A stretch of DNA of 64,000 nucleotides from Streptomyces luteolus (GTDB lineage: Bacteria > Actinomycetota > Actinomycetes > Streptomycetales > Streptomycetaceae): NCBI RefSeq assembly GCF_029968015.1, contig NZ_JASCIS010000003.1:62001-126000 (forward strand), given 5' to 3'. The notes beneath the pieces were generated by a model. It was not told the origin of the DNA, made no database searches, and worked only from the letters and a program-made list of their open reading frames with translations. The translations under genes were made by a program, and so were the position numbers. Shown piece after piece: positions 1-8,045 of the stretch; the stretch's first letter is position 1, and each line of letters starts with the position of its first letter.

Positions 1-149
1 CGGTCCAGGAGCCGCTGGCCGAGTTCGCGCTCCAACTGGCGTATCTGGGAGCTCACGCCCGGCTGGGTGACATGGAGCCGGGCCGCGGCCCTGGTGAAAC
101 TGGCCTCCTCGACGACGGCCAGCAGATATTCGAGCTGCCTCAACTCCAT
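1..149 (-). CDS. LysR-family regulator, N-terminal part (cut by window edge)
   Basis: Only the first 49 residues are present. They read as the classic LysR winged-helix start: [20 protein letters not shown], then a helix-turn-helix with [21 protein letters not shown]. The ATG is the complement of 147-149. The gene diverges from the FAD monooxygenase at 221 across about 70 bp, the usual arrangement for a LysR protein controlling its neighbour. The effector domain lies outside the window, so the inducer cannot be guessed. Confidence 0.85.
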   Translation of the reverse strand, partial: MELRQLEYLLAVVEEASFTRAAARLHVTQPGVSSQIRQLERELGQRLLD

Positions 150-220
150 AACCGGCAAGCATAGTTGGACGAAGAAGAACTACTTGGACTTCTGGACTCC
201 CGCTGATCGACAGTGAATCC

Positions 221-1492
221 ATGGCAACCAACGAACGCAGCAGCGCCGAGGAGACCGCCGAGGAGACCGGCGTCCTGATCGCCGGTGCCGGCATCGGCGG
301 GCTGACCGCCGCGCTCGCCCTGCACGCGGAAGGCGTCAGGGTGACCGTGATCGAACGGGTCCGGCGGATCACCCCCCTCGGAGTGGGCATCAGCCTCCAG
401 CCGCACGCGGTGCGGGAACTGACCCGGCTCGACCTCGGGGACACGCTCGCCGCGACCGGTGTCCCCACCGCCGAGCAGGTCTACGCCGACGAACGCGGCG
501 GCCGCCGGTTGGCCGAGGCGGTCGGTGTGGCGGCCGGGTACCGATGGCCGCAATACGCCATCCACCGGGGCGAGTTGCAGCTCCTGCTGCTCGACGCGGT
601 ACGGCAGCGGCTCGGCCCGGACGCGGTCCGCACGGGCACGAGTCTGGAGTCCTTCGCCGAGGAACGGGACGCGGTACGGGTCAGGGTGACCGACCGGGCG
701 ACCGGGACGCCCGCGCTGGTCGAGGCCGGGGCACTGGTCGGCGCGGACGGGGCCAGGTCGAGGGTGCGGGCGGCGCTGCACCCGGACGAGGGTCCGATGT
801 GCTGGTCGGGGGTACGGATGTGGCGGGGCGTCACGGAGATGGCGCCGTTCCTGACGGGCCGGACCTCGGTCATCGCGAGCGGCGAGCGGAACGTCCAACT
901 GGTCGTGTACCCGATCTCGGCGCGGCGCCCGCTGCTCAACTGGGTGTGCGCGGCGCCGGAGGCAGAGCCGGGGGCGCTGGTCGAGACCGCGGGGTGGAAT
1001 CGCGAGGGAAGCGCCGCCGACGTACTGCGCCACCTGGAGGGCTGGGACTTCGCCCCTCTCGGCCTGGACATCCACGCGCTGATCACCGGCAGTCAGGCCG
1101 TCTTCGAGTACCCCATGGTCGACCGGGACCCGCTGCCGCGTTGGGGCCAGGGGCGTACGACGCTGCTCGGCGACGCCGCGCACCCGCTGTATCCGACGGG
1201 TGCCAACGGCGCCTCCCAGGCGATCGTGGACGCCCGCGCTCTCGCGACGGAACTGGCCGCTGCGGGCGGTGCGGTCGCAGGGGGCGGTGTGGCCTCCGGG
1301 GGCGACGTGGCCGGCGCGCTCGCCCGCTACGAGGCGGCGCGGGTCGGGCCCACGGGCGACGTGCTGCGCGCGAACCGGGAGATGGACCGGAGCATGCGCG
1401 GCAGGGTCGGCGGGGACCCCGTCGCGGCGATCACGGAGCGGTACCGGCGGACGACGGGCGGGGATGTGACGACGGTCAACGCGAAGGCCTGA
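221..1492 (+). CDS. FAD-dependent monooxygenase (PHBH-type flavoprotein hydroxylase)
   Basis: 423 residues, normal for a class A flavoprotein aromatic hydroxylase. An N-terminal dinucleotide-binding motif GAGIGG lies near residues 22-27, followed by a beta strand ending in E. The FAD ribityl/phosphate motif GDAAHP is near residues 316-321, followed by GANGASQAI. The family uses NAD(P)H and O2 to hydroxylate aromatic or related substrates in the cytoplasm; the substrate here is unknown. The ATG at 221 is the first good start and faces the divergent LysR gene, which probably regulates it. A glycine/alanine-rich insertion near residue 350 (GGAVAGGGVASGGDVAG) looks like local expansion. Confidence 0.85.
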   Translation: MATNERSSAEETAEETGVLIAGAGIGGLTAALALHAEGVRVTVIERVRRITPLGVGISLQPHAVRELTRLDLGDTLAATGVPTAEQVYADERGGRRLAEAVGVAAGYRWPQYAIHRGELQLLLLDAVRQRLGPDAVRTGTSLESFAEERDAVRVRVTDRATGTPALVEAGALVGADGARSRVRAALHPDEGPMCWSGVRMWRGVTEMAPFLTGRTSVIASGERNVQLVVYPISARRPLLNWVCAAPEAEPGALVETAGWNREGSAADVLRHLEGWDFAPLGLDIHALITGSQAVFEYPMVDRDPLPRWGQGRTTLLGDAAHPLYPTGANGASQAIVDARALATELAAAGGAVAGGGVASGGDVAGALARYEAARVGPTGDVLRANREMDRSMRGRVGGDPVAAITERYRRTTGGDVTTVNAKA

Positions 1493-1639
1493 CACCGGGG
1501 GCGGCTGCCGCCCCTCCCCCGCCGCGCACCGGCTCTCCACCCCGGCGAACCGTTCCGATCGTCACCGTGGCGGCGTGGATACCCAGAGGGCGCCGCCGCT
1601 ACGTCGCCACCGCCTCGCGGTGAGACCGTCCGGCAGGCG

Positions 1640-2446
1640 CTAACCCGCCGCCACCGTTCGCGGGTCGAAGCCGAAGGGCAGTTCAAGGCGGTGGGTGCGC
1701 ATCAGGTCCTCGTCGGCCAGGATGTCCCGGGTCCTCCCGTCCGCCGCGATGGTGCCCTCGCTCAGCACCAGGGAGCGGGGGCACAGCTCCAGGGCGTACG
1801 GCAGGTCGTGCGTGACCATGAGGACCGTGACGTCCAACGACCGGAGGACGTCTGCCAGTTCGCGCCGGGAGGCGGGGTCGAGGTTGGACGACGGCTCGTC
1901 CAGGACCAGGATCTCCGGCTCCATGGCGAGGACGGTGGCGACGGCGACACGGCGGCGCTGCCCGAACGACAGGTGATGCGGGGGCCGGTCCGCGTACTCC
2001 TGCATGCCGACCCGCTCAAGTGCCTTGCGTACGCAGGCTTCGAGTTCCGAGCCGCGCAGGCCCGCCGCCGCCGGGCCGAACGCCACGTCCTCGCGCACCG
2101 TAGGCATGAAGAGCTGGTCGTCCGGATCCTGGAAGACGATGCCGACCCGGCGCCGCACCTCGGACAAGTGCCGCTTCCCGACGGGCAGCCCGGCCACGGC
2201 GACCGAACCGGCGCCCGCCGTCAGGATGCCGTTGAGGTGCAGGACCAGTGTGGTCTTCCCGGCGCCGTTGGGGCCGAGCAGGGCGACCCGCTCGCCGCGG
2301 CCGATACGGAAGTCGACGCCGAACAGGGCCTGGTGGCCGTCGGGGTAGGCGTACGCGAGGCCGGAGACCTCCAGCGAGGGGGCCGCGTCAGGAGCCGCCT
2401 CGGGTGCGGGATCGGGTGCGGGATCGGGTGGAGTCACAGGAACCAT
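1640..2446 (-). CDS. cbiO: Cobalt/nickel ECF transporter ATPase, CbiO type
   Basis: 268 residues from the ATG complementary to 2444-2446; the open frame continues upstream through cbiQ, but this start gives a normal-length ATPase. Walker A GPNGAGKTT lies near residues 58-66, the signature is LSFGQRRRVAVA, Walker B is ILVLDEPSSNLDP, and a switch histidine sits in VTHDLPYAL. It energises the ECF importer built with CbiM and CbiQ at the membrane. Its start overlaps the cbiQ stop by 13 nt, implying translational coupling. Residues 7-16 (PDPAPDPAP) come from a 12-bp repeat. Confidence 0.93.
   Translation of the reverse strand: MVPVTPPDPAPDPAPEAAPDAAPSLEVSGLAYAYPDGHQALFGVDFRIGRGERVALLGPNGAGKTTLVLHLNGILTAGAGSVAVAGLPVGKRHLSEVRRRVGIVFQDPDDQLFMPTVREDVAFGPAAAGLRGSELEACVRKALERVGMQEYADRPPHHLSFGQRRRVAVATVLAMEPEILVLDEPSSNLDPASRRELADVLRSLDVTVLMVTHDLPYALELCPRSLVLSEGTIAADGRTRDILADEDLMRTHRLELPFGFDPRTVAAG
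2401..2431 (+). repeat. 12-bp tandem repeat in the cbiO 5' end (2.5 copies)
   Basis: The unit CGGGTGCGGGAT occurs twice plus a partial copy. On the minus strand it encodes the Asp-Pro-Ala-Pro run at the CbiO N-terminus, so it is frame-neutral. Confidence 0.85.
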
Positions 2447-3195
2447 CCCAACAGGCAGACCGCCAGGGCGGACAGCGGGAGCGTCAGGGCGTACGACCAC
2501 TGCGCGCGCGAGGCCGTCACCTCGTCGATGACGGGCATGGACCCGGCGTAGCCCCGGCTGACCATCGCCAGGTGGACGCGCTCGCCACGCTCGTAGGAGC
2601 GGATGAAGAGCGCGCCCGCCGACTTGGCGAGGACGCCCCACTGACGTACGCCGCGGGCTGCGAATCCGCGGGACTCGCGGGCGATCCGCATCCGCCGCAT
2701 CTCGTCGGTGATCACGTCCCCGTACCGGATCATGAACGACGCGATCTGGACGAGCAGCGGGGGCAGCTTCAGGCGCTGCAGGCCGAGCAGCAGTTCACGC
2801 AGCTCGGTGGTGGCGGCGAGCAGGACGGATGCGGCGACTCCGAGGGTGCCCTTGGCGAGTACGTTCCAGGCGCCCCAGAGGCCGTCGACGCTGAGCGACA
2901 GGCCGAGGACGTCGACCTGTTCGCCGCGTGCGACGAACGGGAGCAGCACGGCGAACGCGACGAACGGCACCTCGATGAGCAGCCGCTTCAGCAGGAACCC
3001 GGCGGGTACGCGGGCCGCGTACGCGACCGTCGCGAGCAGCGCGGCGTACAGGCCGAAGGCCCACATGGCCTCGCGGGGTGTGGCGACCACGACGACCACG
3101 AAGCAGAGCACGGCGGCGAGTTTGCAGTGCGGCGGCAGCGCGTGCACTGGTGAGTCTCCTCGCCGGTAGAGCCGGTGGGCGTGCCCGGCGCCCAT
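2434..3195 (-). CDS. cbiQ: Energy-coupling factor transmembrane protein CbiQ
   Basis: 253 residues with several hydrophobic segments (CKLAAVLCFVVVVVAT near residue 25, others near 45, 75, 105 and 235). A charged cytoplasmic region with the T-component signature SRGF/SRGY (RESRGFAARG, MVSRGYAG) couples the ATPase to the substrate-binding subunit. It lies 1 nt downstream of cbiM and overlaps cbiO, forming a cbiM-cbiQ-cbiO operon. There is no separate cbiN because that part is fused to CbiM. Confidence 0.92.
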   Translation of the reverse strand: MGAGHAHRLYRRGDSPVHALPPHCKLAAVLCFVVVVVATPREAMWAFGLYAALLATVAYAARVPAGFLLKRLLIEVPFVAFAVLLPFVARGEQVDVLGLSLSVDGLWGAWNVLAKGTLGVAASVLLAATTELRELLLGLQRLKLPPLLVQIASFMIRYGDVITDEMRRMRIARESRGFAARGVRQWGVLAKSAGALFIRSYERGERVHLAMVSRGYAGSMPVIDEVTASRAQWSYALTLPLSALAVCLLGWFL

Positions 3196-3196
3196 C

Positions 3197-4249
3197 TCAG
3201 GCGGTCTCCTCGGACCGCGTCGAAGCGGCCGTGTCGGCGGGGGCGTTGCGGCGGCGGACCGCCCAGAAGACCCCGGTGCCGACGGCGACCGTGACGCCCA
3301 CGCCGATCACTCCGGCGAGGCCGCCGGAGAGGCGCCCGTTCGCGATGTCCTCGACTCCGTAGTCGGCGAGCGGGGAGTTGGCGGCCGCGTGCTCCTCGGC
3401 CTTCTTGTCCATGCCCTTGTCGGCGGCGACCTTCTCCAGGCCGTCGGGGCTCGCGGAGGCGTAGAAGCTGACGAAGCCCGCGAGGACGACGGAGGCGACG
3501 AGCCCGGTGATCCACACCTTGCGCGGGGATCGGACGGGTTCCCGGACGGTGGCCGGGGCGGCGTCCACGAGCTCGCCGCCGACCCGCAGCTTCAGCGGCG
3601 CGGTGAGGCCACGGGCGCCGTACACCAGGTCGGGGCGTACGGCGATGACGGCGCCGACGGTGGCGGCGGTGATGGCGGCCTCGCCGAGGCCGATCAGCGT
3701 GTGCACGCCGACCATGGCCGTGAGGACGGTGTCGACGGGGACGTAGGTGGTGCCGCCGAGCGCGTACATGCCGGTGAAGGCGGCGGCGGCCGCGGGCACG
3801 GAGACGAGCGCGGCGACGAAGGAGGCGACGGTCACCGAACGGCGCTTCTTCGGCAGCACCTTGACCAGGCCGCGGAACAGCGCGTAGGCGACGAGGACGG
3901 TGACGACGCCCATGTTCGTGATGTTCACGCCGAGCGCGGTGAGGCCGCCGTCCGCGAAGAGCACGCCCTGCATGAGCAGCACGACCGATATGCAGAGCAC
4001 TCCTGTGTACGGGCCGACGAGGATCGCCGCGAGTGCGCCGCCCAGGAGATGGCCGCTGGTGCCCGCGGCGACCGGGAAGTTCAGCATCTGGACGGCGAAG
4101 ACGAACGCCGCCACCAGACCGGCGAGCGGCGCGGTGCGCTCGTCGAGCTCCCTGCGCGCACCCCGCAGGGACACGGCGACGGCGCCGGCCGCGACGACTC
4201 CGGTGACCGCGGAGACAGGCGCGTTGATGAATCCGTCGGGTACATGCAT
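3197..4249 (-). CDS. cbiM: Cobalt/nickel ECF transporter substrate-binding protein, CbiM-CbiN (PDGLE) fusion
   Basis: 350 residues. The protein begins MHVPDGFI, the N-terminal metal-binding sequence (Met1, His2) of CbiM/NikM proteins, followed by hydrophobic CbiM helices to about residue 215. After a linker, the C-terminal part has a membrane segment, the PDGLE motif near residues 258-262, a soluble stretch and a last membrane segment ending VFWAVRRR. This is the fused CbiN/NikN-like small subunit. Sequence alone does not separate cobalt from nickel. No B12 riboswitch fits in the 126-bp leader, and a Nur-like box lies 55 bp upstream, which favours nickel. Confidence 0.92.
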   Translation of the reverse strand: MHVPDGFINAPVSAVTGVVAAGAVAVSLRGARRELDERTAPLAGLVAAFVFAVQMLNFPVAAGTSGHLLGGALAAILVGPYTGVLCISVVLLMQGVLFADGGLTALGVNITNMGVVTVLVAYALFRGLVKVLPKKRRSVTVASFVAALVSVPAAAAAFTGMYALGGTTYVPVDTVLTAMVGVHTLIGLGEAAITAATVGAVIAVRPDLVYGARGLTAPLKLRVGGELVDAAPATVREPVRSPRKVWITGLVASVVLAGFVSFYASASPDGLEKVAADKGMDKKAEEHAAANSPLADYGVEDIANGRLSGGLAGVIGVGVTVAVGTGVFWAVRRRNAPADTAASTRSEETA

Positions 4250-4303
4250 CGGCAGGGCTCCGCTCTCGGCCTTCGGGGGCTGGCGGTTGATGATAGAGCC
4301 CTG

Positions 4304-4320
4304 TTGCGAGTTACTTGCAA
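4304..4320. promoter_or_regulatory. Candidate Nur (nickel uptake regulator) box upstream of cbiM
   Basis: The sequence reads TTGCGA, five bases, TTGCAA, a 6-5-6 arrangement differing at one position from the Streptomyces Nur consensus as I recall it (tTGCaa-N5-ttGCAA). It lies 55-71 bp before the cbiM start. Nur is a Fur-family repressor that uses nickel as co-repressor. The match is seen directly; the function is inferred. Confidence 0.55.
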
Positions 4321-4375
4321 GTGCGGCCGGGACGGAACTCTCCGTGGAGGGCCGTCCCGTCGCCGCTGCCGTGGT

Positions 4376-4783
4376 TCACCTCAGGAGTTCCAGCTCCCGG
4401 TTCATCTCGGCGAGGAACCGCGCCACCACCTCGAGTTCCTCGACGGTGAAGCGGCCTCGGGCGGCCTCGGTGCCGTGGGCCAGCGGCCGGAAGTAGTCCC
4501 TCGCGACGCCCTTGGCGGCCTCCGCGTAGTGCAGGTGCACGACGCGGCGGTCGTCGGCCGCCCGGACGCGGTGGATGTGTCCCGCCTTCTCCAGGCGGTC
4601 GAGGCATGCCGTCACCGCTCCGGACGTCAGGTTGAGCTGCTTGCGCAGGCGGCCCGGGGTCATGGGGTCGGCCGTCCCGTCCTCCCTGGCGTCCAGGATC
4701 GCGATCAGGGCCTGTACGTCGGTCAGATGCAGGCCCTGGGCATGCGCGAACTCCTGGGCGATGCGGTTGAACTCTCCGTTCAT
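4376..4783 (-). CDS. MarR-family regulator, probably truncated at the N-terminus
   Basis: 135 residues from the first usable ATG (MNGEFNRIAQEFAH). The winged helix is intact: LTDVQALIAILD, the recognition region LTSGAVTACLDRLEKAG, and the wing VRAADDRRVVHLH. The frame stays open upstream and still reads as MarR helix 1 (SAVRFAVLLRR before MNGEF), but no suitable start lies there because that DNA also encodes the first membrane helix of the MMPL gene. Normal relatives are about 150-160 residues. MarR proteins of this type usually repress the divergent transporter; here the shared promoter region is missing. It may be inactive. Confidence 0.75.
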   Translation of the reverse strand: MNGEFNRIAQEFAHAQGLHLTDVQALIAILDAREDGTADPMTPGRLRKQLNLTSGAVTACLDRLEKAGHIHRVRAADDRRVVHLHYAEAAKGVARDYFRPLAHGTEAARGRFTVEELEVVARFLAEMNRELELLR

Positions 4784-4872
4784 GCGGCGCAGCAGGACCG
4801 CGAACCGCACCGCGCTGGGCCAGGTGGCTCGTACCCCTCGTCCTGCTCCTCGTCTGGCTGGGGGTCGGCGGC

Positions 4873-6882
4873 ATGCTCGGTCCCTACGCGGGCAAGTTGG
4901 GCGAAGTCGCGACCAACGACCAGGCGGCCTTCCTGCCGCAGAGTGCCGAGTCCACGCAGGTCCTTGAGGCACGCGAGGCGTTCGACCAGTCCGAGACCCT
5001 GCCCGCCATCGTGGTGTGGACAGCGGACGGGAAGCGCGTCACGGCCGAGCAGCGGAAGGCCGCCATCGATGCCATGGCGGACCTCGCGGGCGAGCAGGGC
5101 GTGGTCGGCCGCCCCTCTCCCGCGCTGATCTCCGACGACGCCGAGGCCATGCAGGCCGTCGTGCAGCTGCGGCCCGACCTCGGCGAGGAGCTGCCGGACG
5201 TCCTGGGCGAGGTGGGTCAGGCGGCGGAGCGGGTGCCGGGGACGACGGCTCGGCTCGCGGGTCCGGCGGCCAGTCAGGCCGATCTGTCGGACGCCTTCGG
5301 CGGGATCGACGGGCTGCTCCTGGGCGTCGCCCTCGGCGCCGTACTGCTGATCCTGCTGCTCGTGTACCGGAGTGTCCTGCTGCCTCTCGTGATCATCCTG
5401 GGCTCGGTCTTCGCCCTCGGGCTCGCCTGCGCGGTCGTGTACGCGCTGGCGGAGCGGGATGTGGTGCGCGTCGACGGCCAGGTGCAGGGCATCCTCTCCA
5501 TCCTCGTCATCGGCGCCGCGACCGACTACGCCCTGCTCCTCGCCGCCCGCTTCCGCGAGGAGCTCGCGACGAGCGACAGCGCGGCCAGGGCCGCGGCGGC
5601 GGCCGCGCGGAGGTCCTTCGGGGCGATCACCGCGAGCGCGGGCACGGTGGCCCTCGGCCTGTTGGCCCTGCTGGCGAGTGATCTCACGAACAACCGCGCC
5701 CTCGGTCCGGTCGGCGCCATCGGCATCGTCTGCGCCGTGCTCTCCGCGCTGACCTTCCTCCCGGCGGTCCTCGCACTGCTCGGTCGCGCCGCGTACTGGC
5801 CCTCCCGGCCCAAGGAGGCCGACGCCTCGGTCGAGGGGCACGGGGTGTGGCGGCGTATCGCCGCGACGGTGGACCGTCGCCCGCGGCGGGTGTGGGTGGC
5901 GACGGCCGTGGCGCTCGGCGTGTTCGCGGCCTTCTCGCCGTCGCTGTCGGCGAAGGGCGTGCCGCTCGACGAGATCTTCGTCAACGACGCGCCGTCCGTC
6001 GCCGCCCAGGAGACGCTGGCCCGGCACTTCCCCGGCGGCTCCGGGAATCCGGCGGTCATCATCGCGGACGCCGACCGTGCGGGACAGGTGAGGGATGCGG
6101 CGGGGAGGACCGAGGGCGTGGCCGCCGCGGCCCCGGTCTCCGCTTCGGGGCGACCGGGTGGGGGCGAGCCCCTCGTCGTCGACGGCCGCGTACGCATCGA
6201 CGCCACCCTGCACGCCGCCGCCGACAGCGACGCGGCCAAGGAGACCGTCGAGCGGCTGCGCGCCGAGGTCCACGCGGTCTCCGGGGCGGACGCGCTGGTC
6301 GGCGGCTACACGGCGCAGCAGGTCGACACCCAGCAGACGGCCGCGGAGGACCGGGCGCTGATCATTCCGATCGTGCTCGGCATCATCCTGCTCATCCTCG
6401 TCCTCCTGCTGCGCTCCCTCCTCGTGCCCGTGCTGCTGGTCGCGACCGTCGCGCTCAACTTCCTGGCGACGCTCGGTGTATCCACGCTCGTCTTCGACCT
6501 GCTCGGATTCAGCGGTACGGACGCGTCGGTGCCCCTGTACGGATTCGTCTTCCTGGTCGCGCTCGGGGTCGACTACAACATCTTCCTGATGTCCCGCGTA
6601 CGGGAAGAGGCCCTCGTACACGGAACCCGGCAGGGCGTGCTGCGCGGGCTCACCACGACCGGCGGAGTGATCACGTCGGCGGGCGTCGTGCTCGCCGCGA
6701 CGTTCGCCGCCCTGATGGTGATCCCGCTGGCGTTCCTCGTGCAGATCGCCTTCATCGTGGCCTTCGGCGTCCTCCTGGACACGCTCGTCGTTCGCTCGCT
6801 GCTGGTCCCCGCGCTGGTGATCGACATCGGCCCCCGGGCGTGGTGGCCGAGCGCCATGTGCCGAAGGGACGCCGACAGCTGA
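4873..6882 (+). CDS. MMPL-family RND-type transporter, probably missing its true start
   Basis: 669 residues from the first ATG. The layout is two repeats of an extracellular domain plus six membrane helices (first block about residues 150-310, second about 485-665), with RND-like segments ILVIGAATDYALLLAARFRE and GVDYNIFLMSRVREE. The family exports lipids or drugs. Upstream of the ATG the frame is open to a stop at 4768 and clearly encodes the missing first helix (RWLVPLVLLLVWLGVGG), but only CTG or similar codons could start it. The normal N-terminus and promoter appear deleted together with those of the divergent MarR gene. Confidence 0.8.
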   Translation: MLGPYAGKLGEVATNDQAAFLPQSAESTQVLEAREAFDQSETLPAIVVWTADGKRVTAEQRKAAIDAMADLAGEQGVVGRPSPALISDDAEAMQAVVQLRPDLGEELPDVLGEVGQAAERVPGTTARLAGPAASQADLSDAFGGIDGLLLGVALGAVLLILLLVYRSVLLPLVIILGSVFALGLACAVVYALAERDVVRVDGQVQGILSILVIGAATDYALLLAARFREELATSDSAARAAAAAARRSFGAITASAGTVALGLLALLASDLTNNRALGPVGAIGIVCAVLSALTFLPAVLALLGRAAYWPSRPKEADASVEGHGVWRRIAATVDRRPRRVWVATAVALGVFAAFSPSLSAKGVPLDEIFVNDAPSVAAQETLARHFPGGSGNPAVIIADADRAGQVRDAAGRTEGVAAAAPVSASGRPGGGEPLVVDGRVRIDATLHAAADSDAAKETVERLRAEVHAVSGADALVGGYTAQQVDTQQTAAEDRALIIPIVLGIILLILVLLLRSLLVPVLLVATVALNFLATLGVSTLVFDLLGFSGTDASVPLYGFVFLVALGVDYNIFLMSRVREEALVHGTRQGVLRGLTTTGGVITSAGVVLAATFAALMVIPLAFLVQIAFIVAFGVLLDTLVVRSLLVPALVIDIGPRAWWPSAMCRRDADS

Positions 6883-7043
6883 CCGACCCGTACGCCGGAG
6901 CGGCCCCCGTCTCGGGTGAGGCGGGGTCGCTCCGGGATCGGCACGCGTGCCGGCACCGGCTTGCATCCGCGAAGACCCGCGCCGCGGAACATCATGGAGA
7001 GACGGAAGCGACTGCCGCACCTCGCGGTAGGAAGCGCGGCGGC

Positions 7044-7976
7044 ATGGACGGTGTCATGAGGAGCGAACAGCCGGTCGGCAGGGATTCCCCCGGGGCGGTC
7101 CCGCCCGGCACCGCGGCCTTGGCCGACGAGAACGACAGCTCCGTCACCTGGTCGGAGATCGGCCTGGACACGATGGCGTCGATGCTGGTCGTCTCGCTCG
7201 GGCGGAACAGCAGCCACAGCTTCACCGGGCGCTGCCAGTGGCCCCGGCTGCATCCCCTCAACGAGCGTCGGTTCCCGGCCGCGCCCCATCCCCTGATCAT
7301 GGTCGAGTCGACCCGCCAGCTCGCCAGGGCCATCGAACGCCGTCACCTCCGCGAGGCGGCGGGCGCCGCACTCGAACCGGTCAGTGTGAGTGCCGGTCTG
7401 CGACCGCAGGTACAGCCGCAGGAGGCTGGCAGTGCCACCGCTGTCGAGGCCCGGCTGCTGCTGAGCGACCTCTCCACCTGCTCGTACGGACCCACCTCGT
7501 ACCGGGTGACAGCCGAGTTCGCCCACGGCGGTGTGCCGTTCGCGTCCTGCACCATGCTCCTGGCCGCCGGGACCCGCCCCTGGGAGTTCCGCTCGGACGA
7601 GGGGGGCCTGGCGCGCCTGCTCCATCCCCCGGCCGCCGCGGTGGGCGCCGCCGCCGACACCGACGTCATGGTGGCGCGGGCCCCGCAAGGACGCCTTGTG
7701 CTCCTCCCCCGCGATCCGGGACATCCGGTGCTCCTGCCCGGCCGCCCGGACTTCCTCCCGGCCCCCGCCGTCCTGGAAGCAGGCCGCCAGGCGACGCTGC
7801 TGCACGCGGGGCGGACGGCCGACGCGGTGGTCGGGCTCTCCGTCGACCTGCGGGGGCCGGTGCCGTCGCGCGGGGCCGCGATCGAGGTGGACGCCGAGTC
7901 CGGGGGCGCGCGCTTCCTCGTCACGGCCGCCGGGCGCGCCGTCGCGACCGGTTCGGTGATGCTCCTGCAACCGTGA
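7044..7976 (+). CDS. AfsA-like hotdog-repeat protein (A-factor/gamma-butyrolactone biosynthesis family)
   Basis: 310 residues from ATG 7044, preceded by AGGAAG nine bases upstream. Two AfsA repeats are visible: HPLIMVESTRQLARA near residue 82 and HPVLLPG...LPAPAVLEAGRQA near 228-250, both with the spacing between HP, E and RQ seen in AfsA. AfsA-family enzymes condense a beta-ketoacyl thioester with dihydroxyacetone phosphate in butyrolactone signalling. Many genomes also carry divergent AfsA-domain proteins of unknown role, and this one is divergent in sequence. No butyrolactone receptor is adjacent. A reductase-like SDR gene follows 69 bp downstream. Confidence 0.65.
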   Translation: MDGVMRSEQPVGRDSPGAVPPGTAALADENDSSVTWSEIGLDTMASMLVVSLGRNSSHSFTGRCQWPRLHPLNERRFPAAPHPLIMVESTRQLARAIERRHLREAAGAALEPVSVSAGLRPQVQPQEAGSATAVEARLLLSDLSTCSYGPTSYRVTAEFAHGGVPFASCTMLLAAGTRPWEFRSDEGGLARLLHPPAAAVGAAADTDVMVARAPQGRLVLLPRDPGHPVLLPGRPDFLPAPAVLEAGRQATLLHAGRTADAVVGLSVDLRGPVPSRGAAIEVDAESGGARFLVTAAGRAVATGSVMLLQP

Positions 7977-8045
7977 CCGCGGTACGGGACGAACCACCTG
8001 ACGTACCGGGCGAACCACCCGTGGACGCGTCCGCAGGAAGGAGCC

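Noticed and set aside
4250..4375. Cobalamin riboswitch before cbiM
   Set aside because: The leader is too short for the 200-base fold and I found no B12-box-like sequence; a Nur-like box is present instead.
4780..7020. 746-codon minus-strand frame opposite the MMPL gene
   Set aside because: Composition is that of an antisense shadow; the plus strand has clear MMPL motifs.
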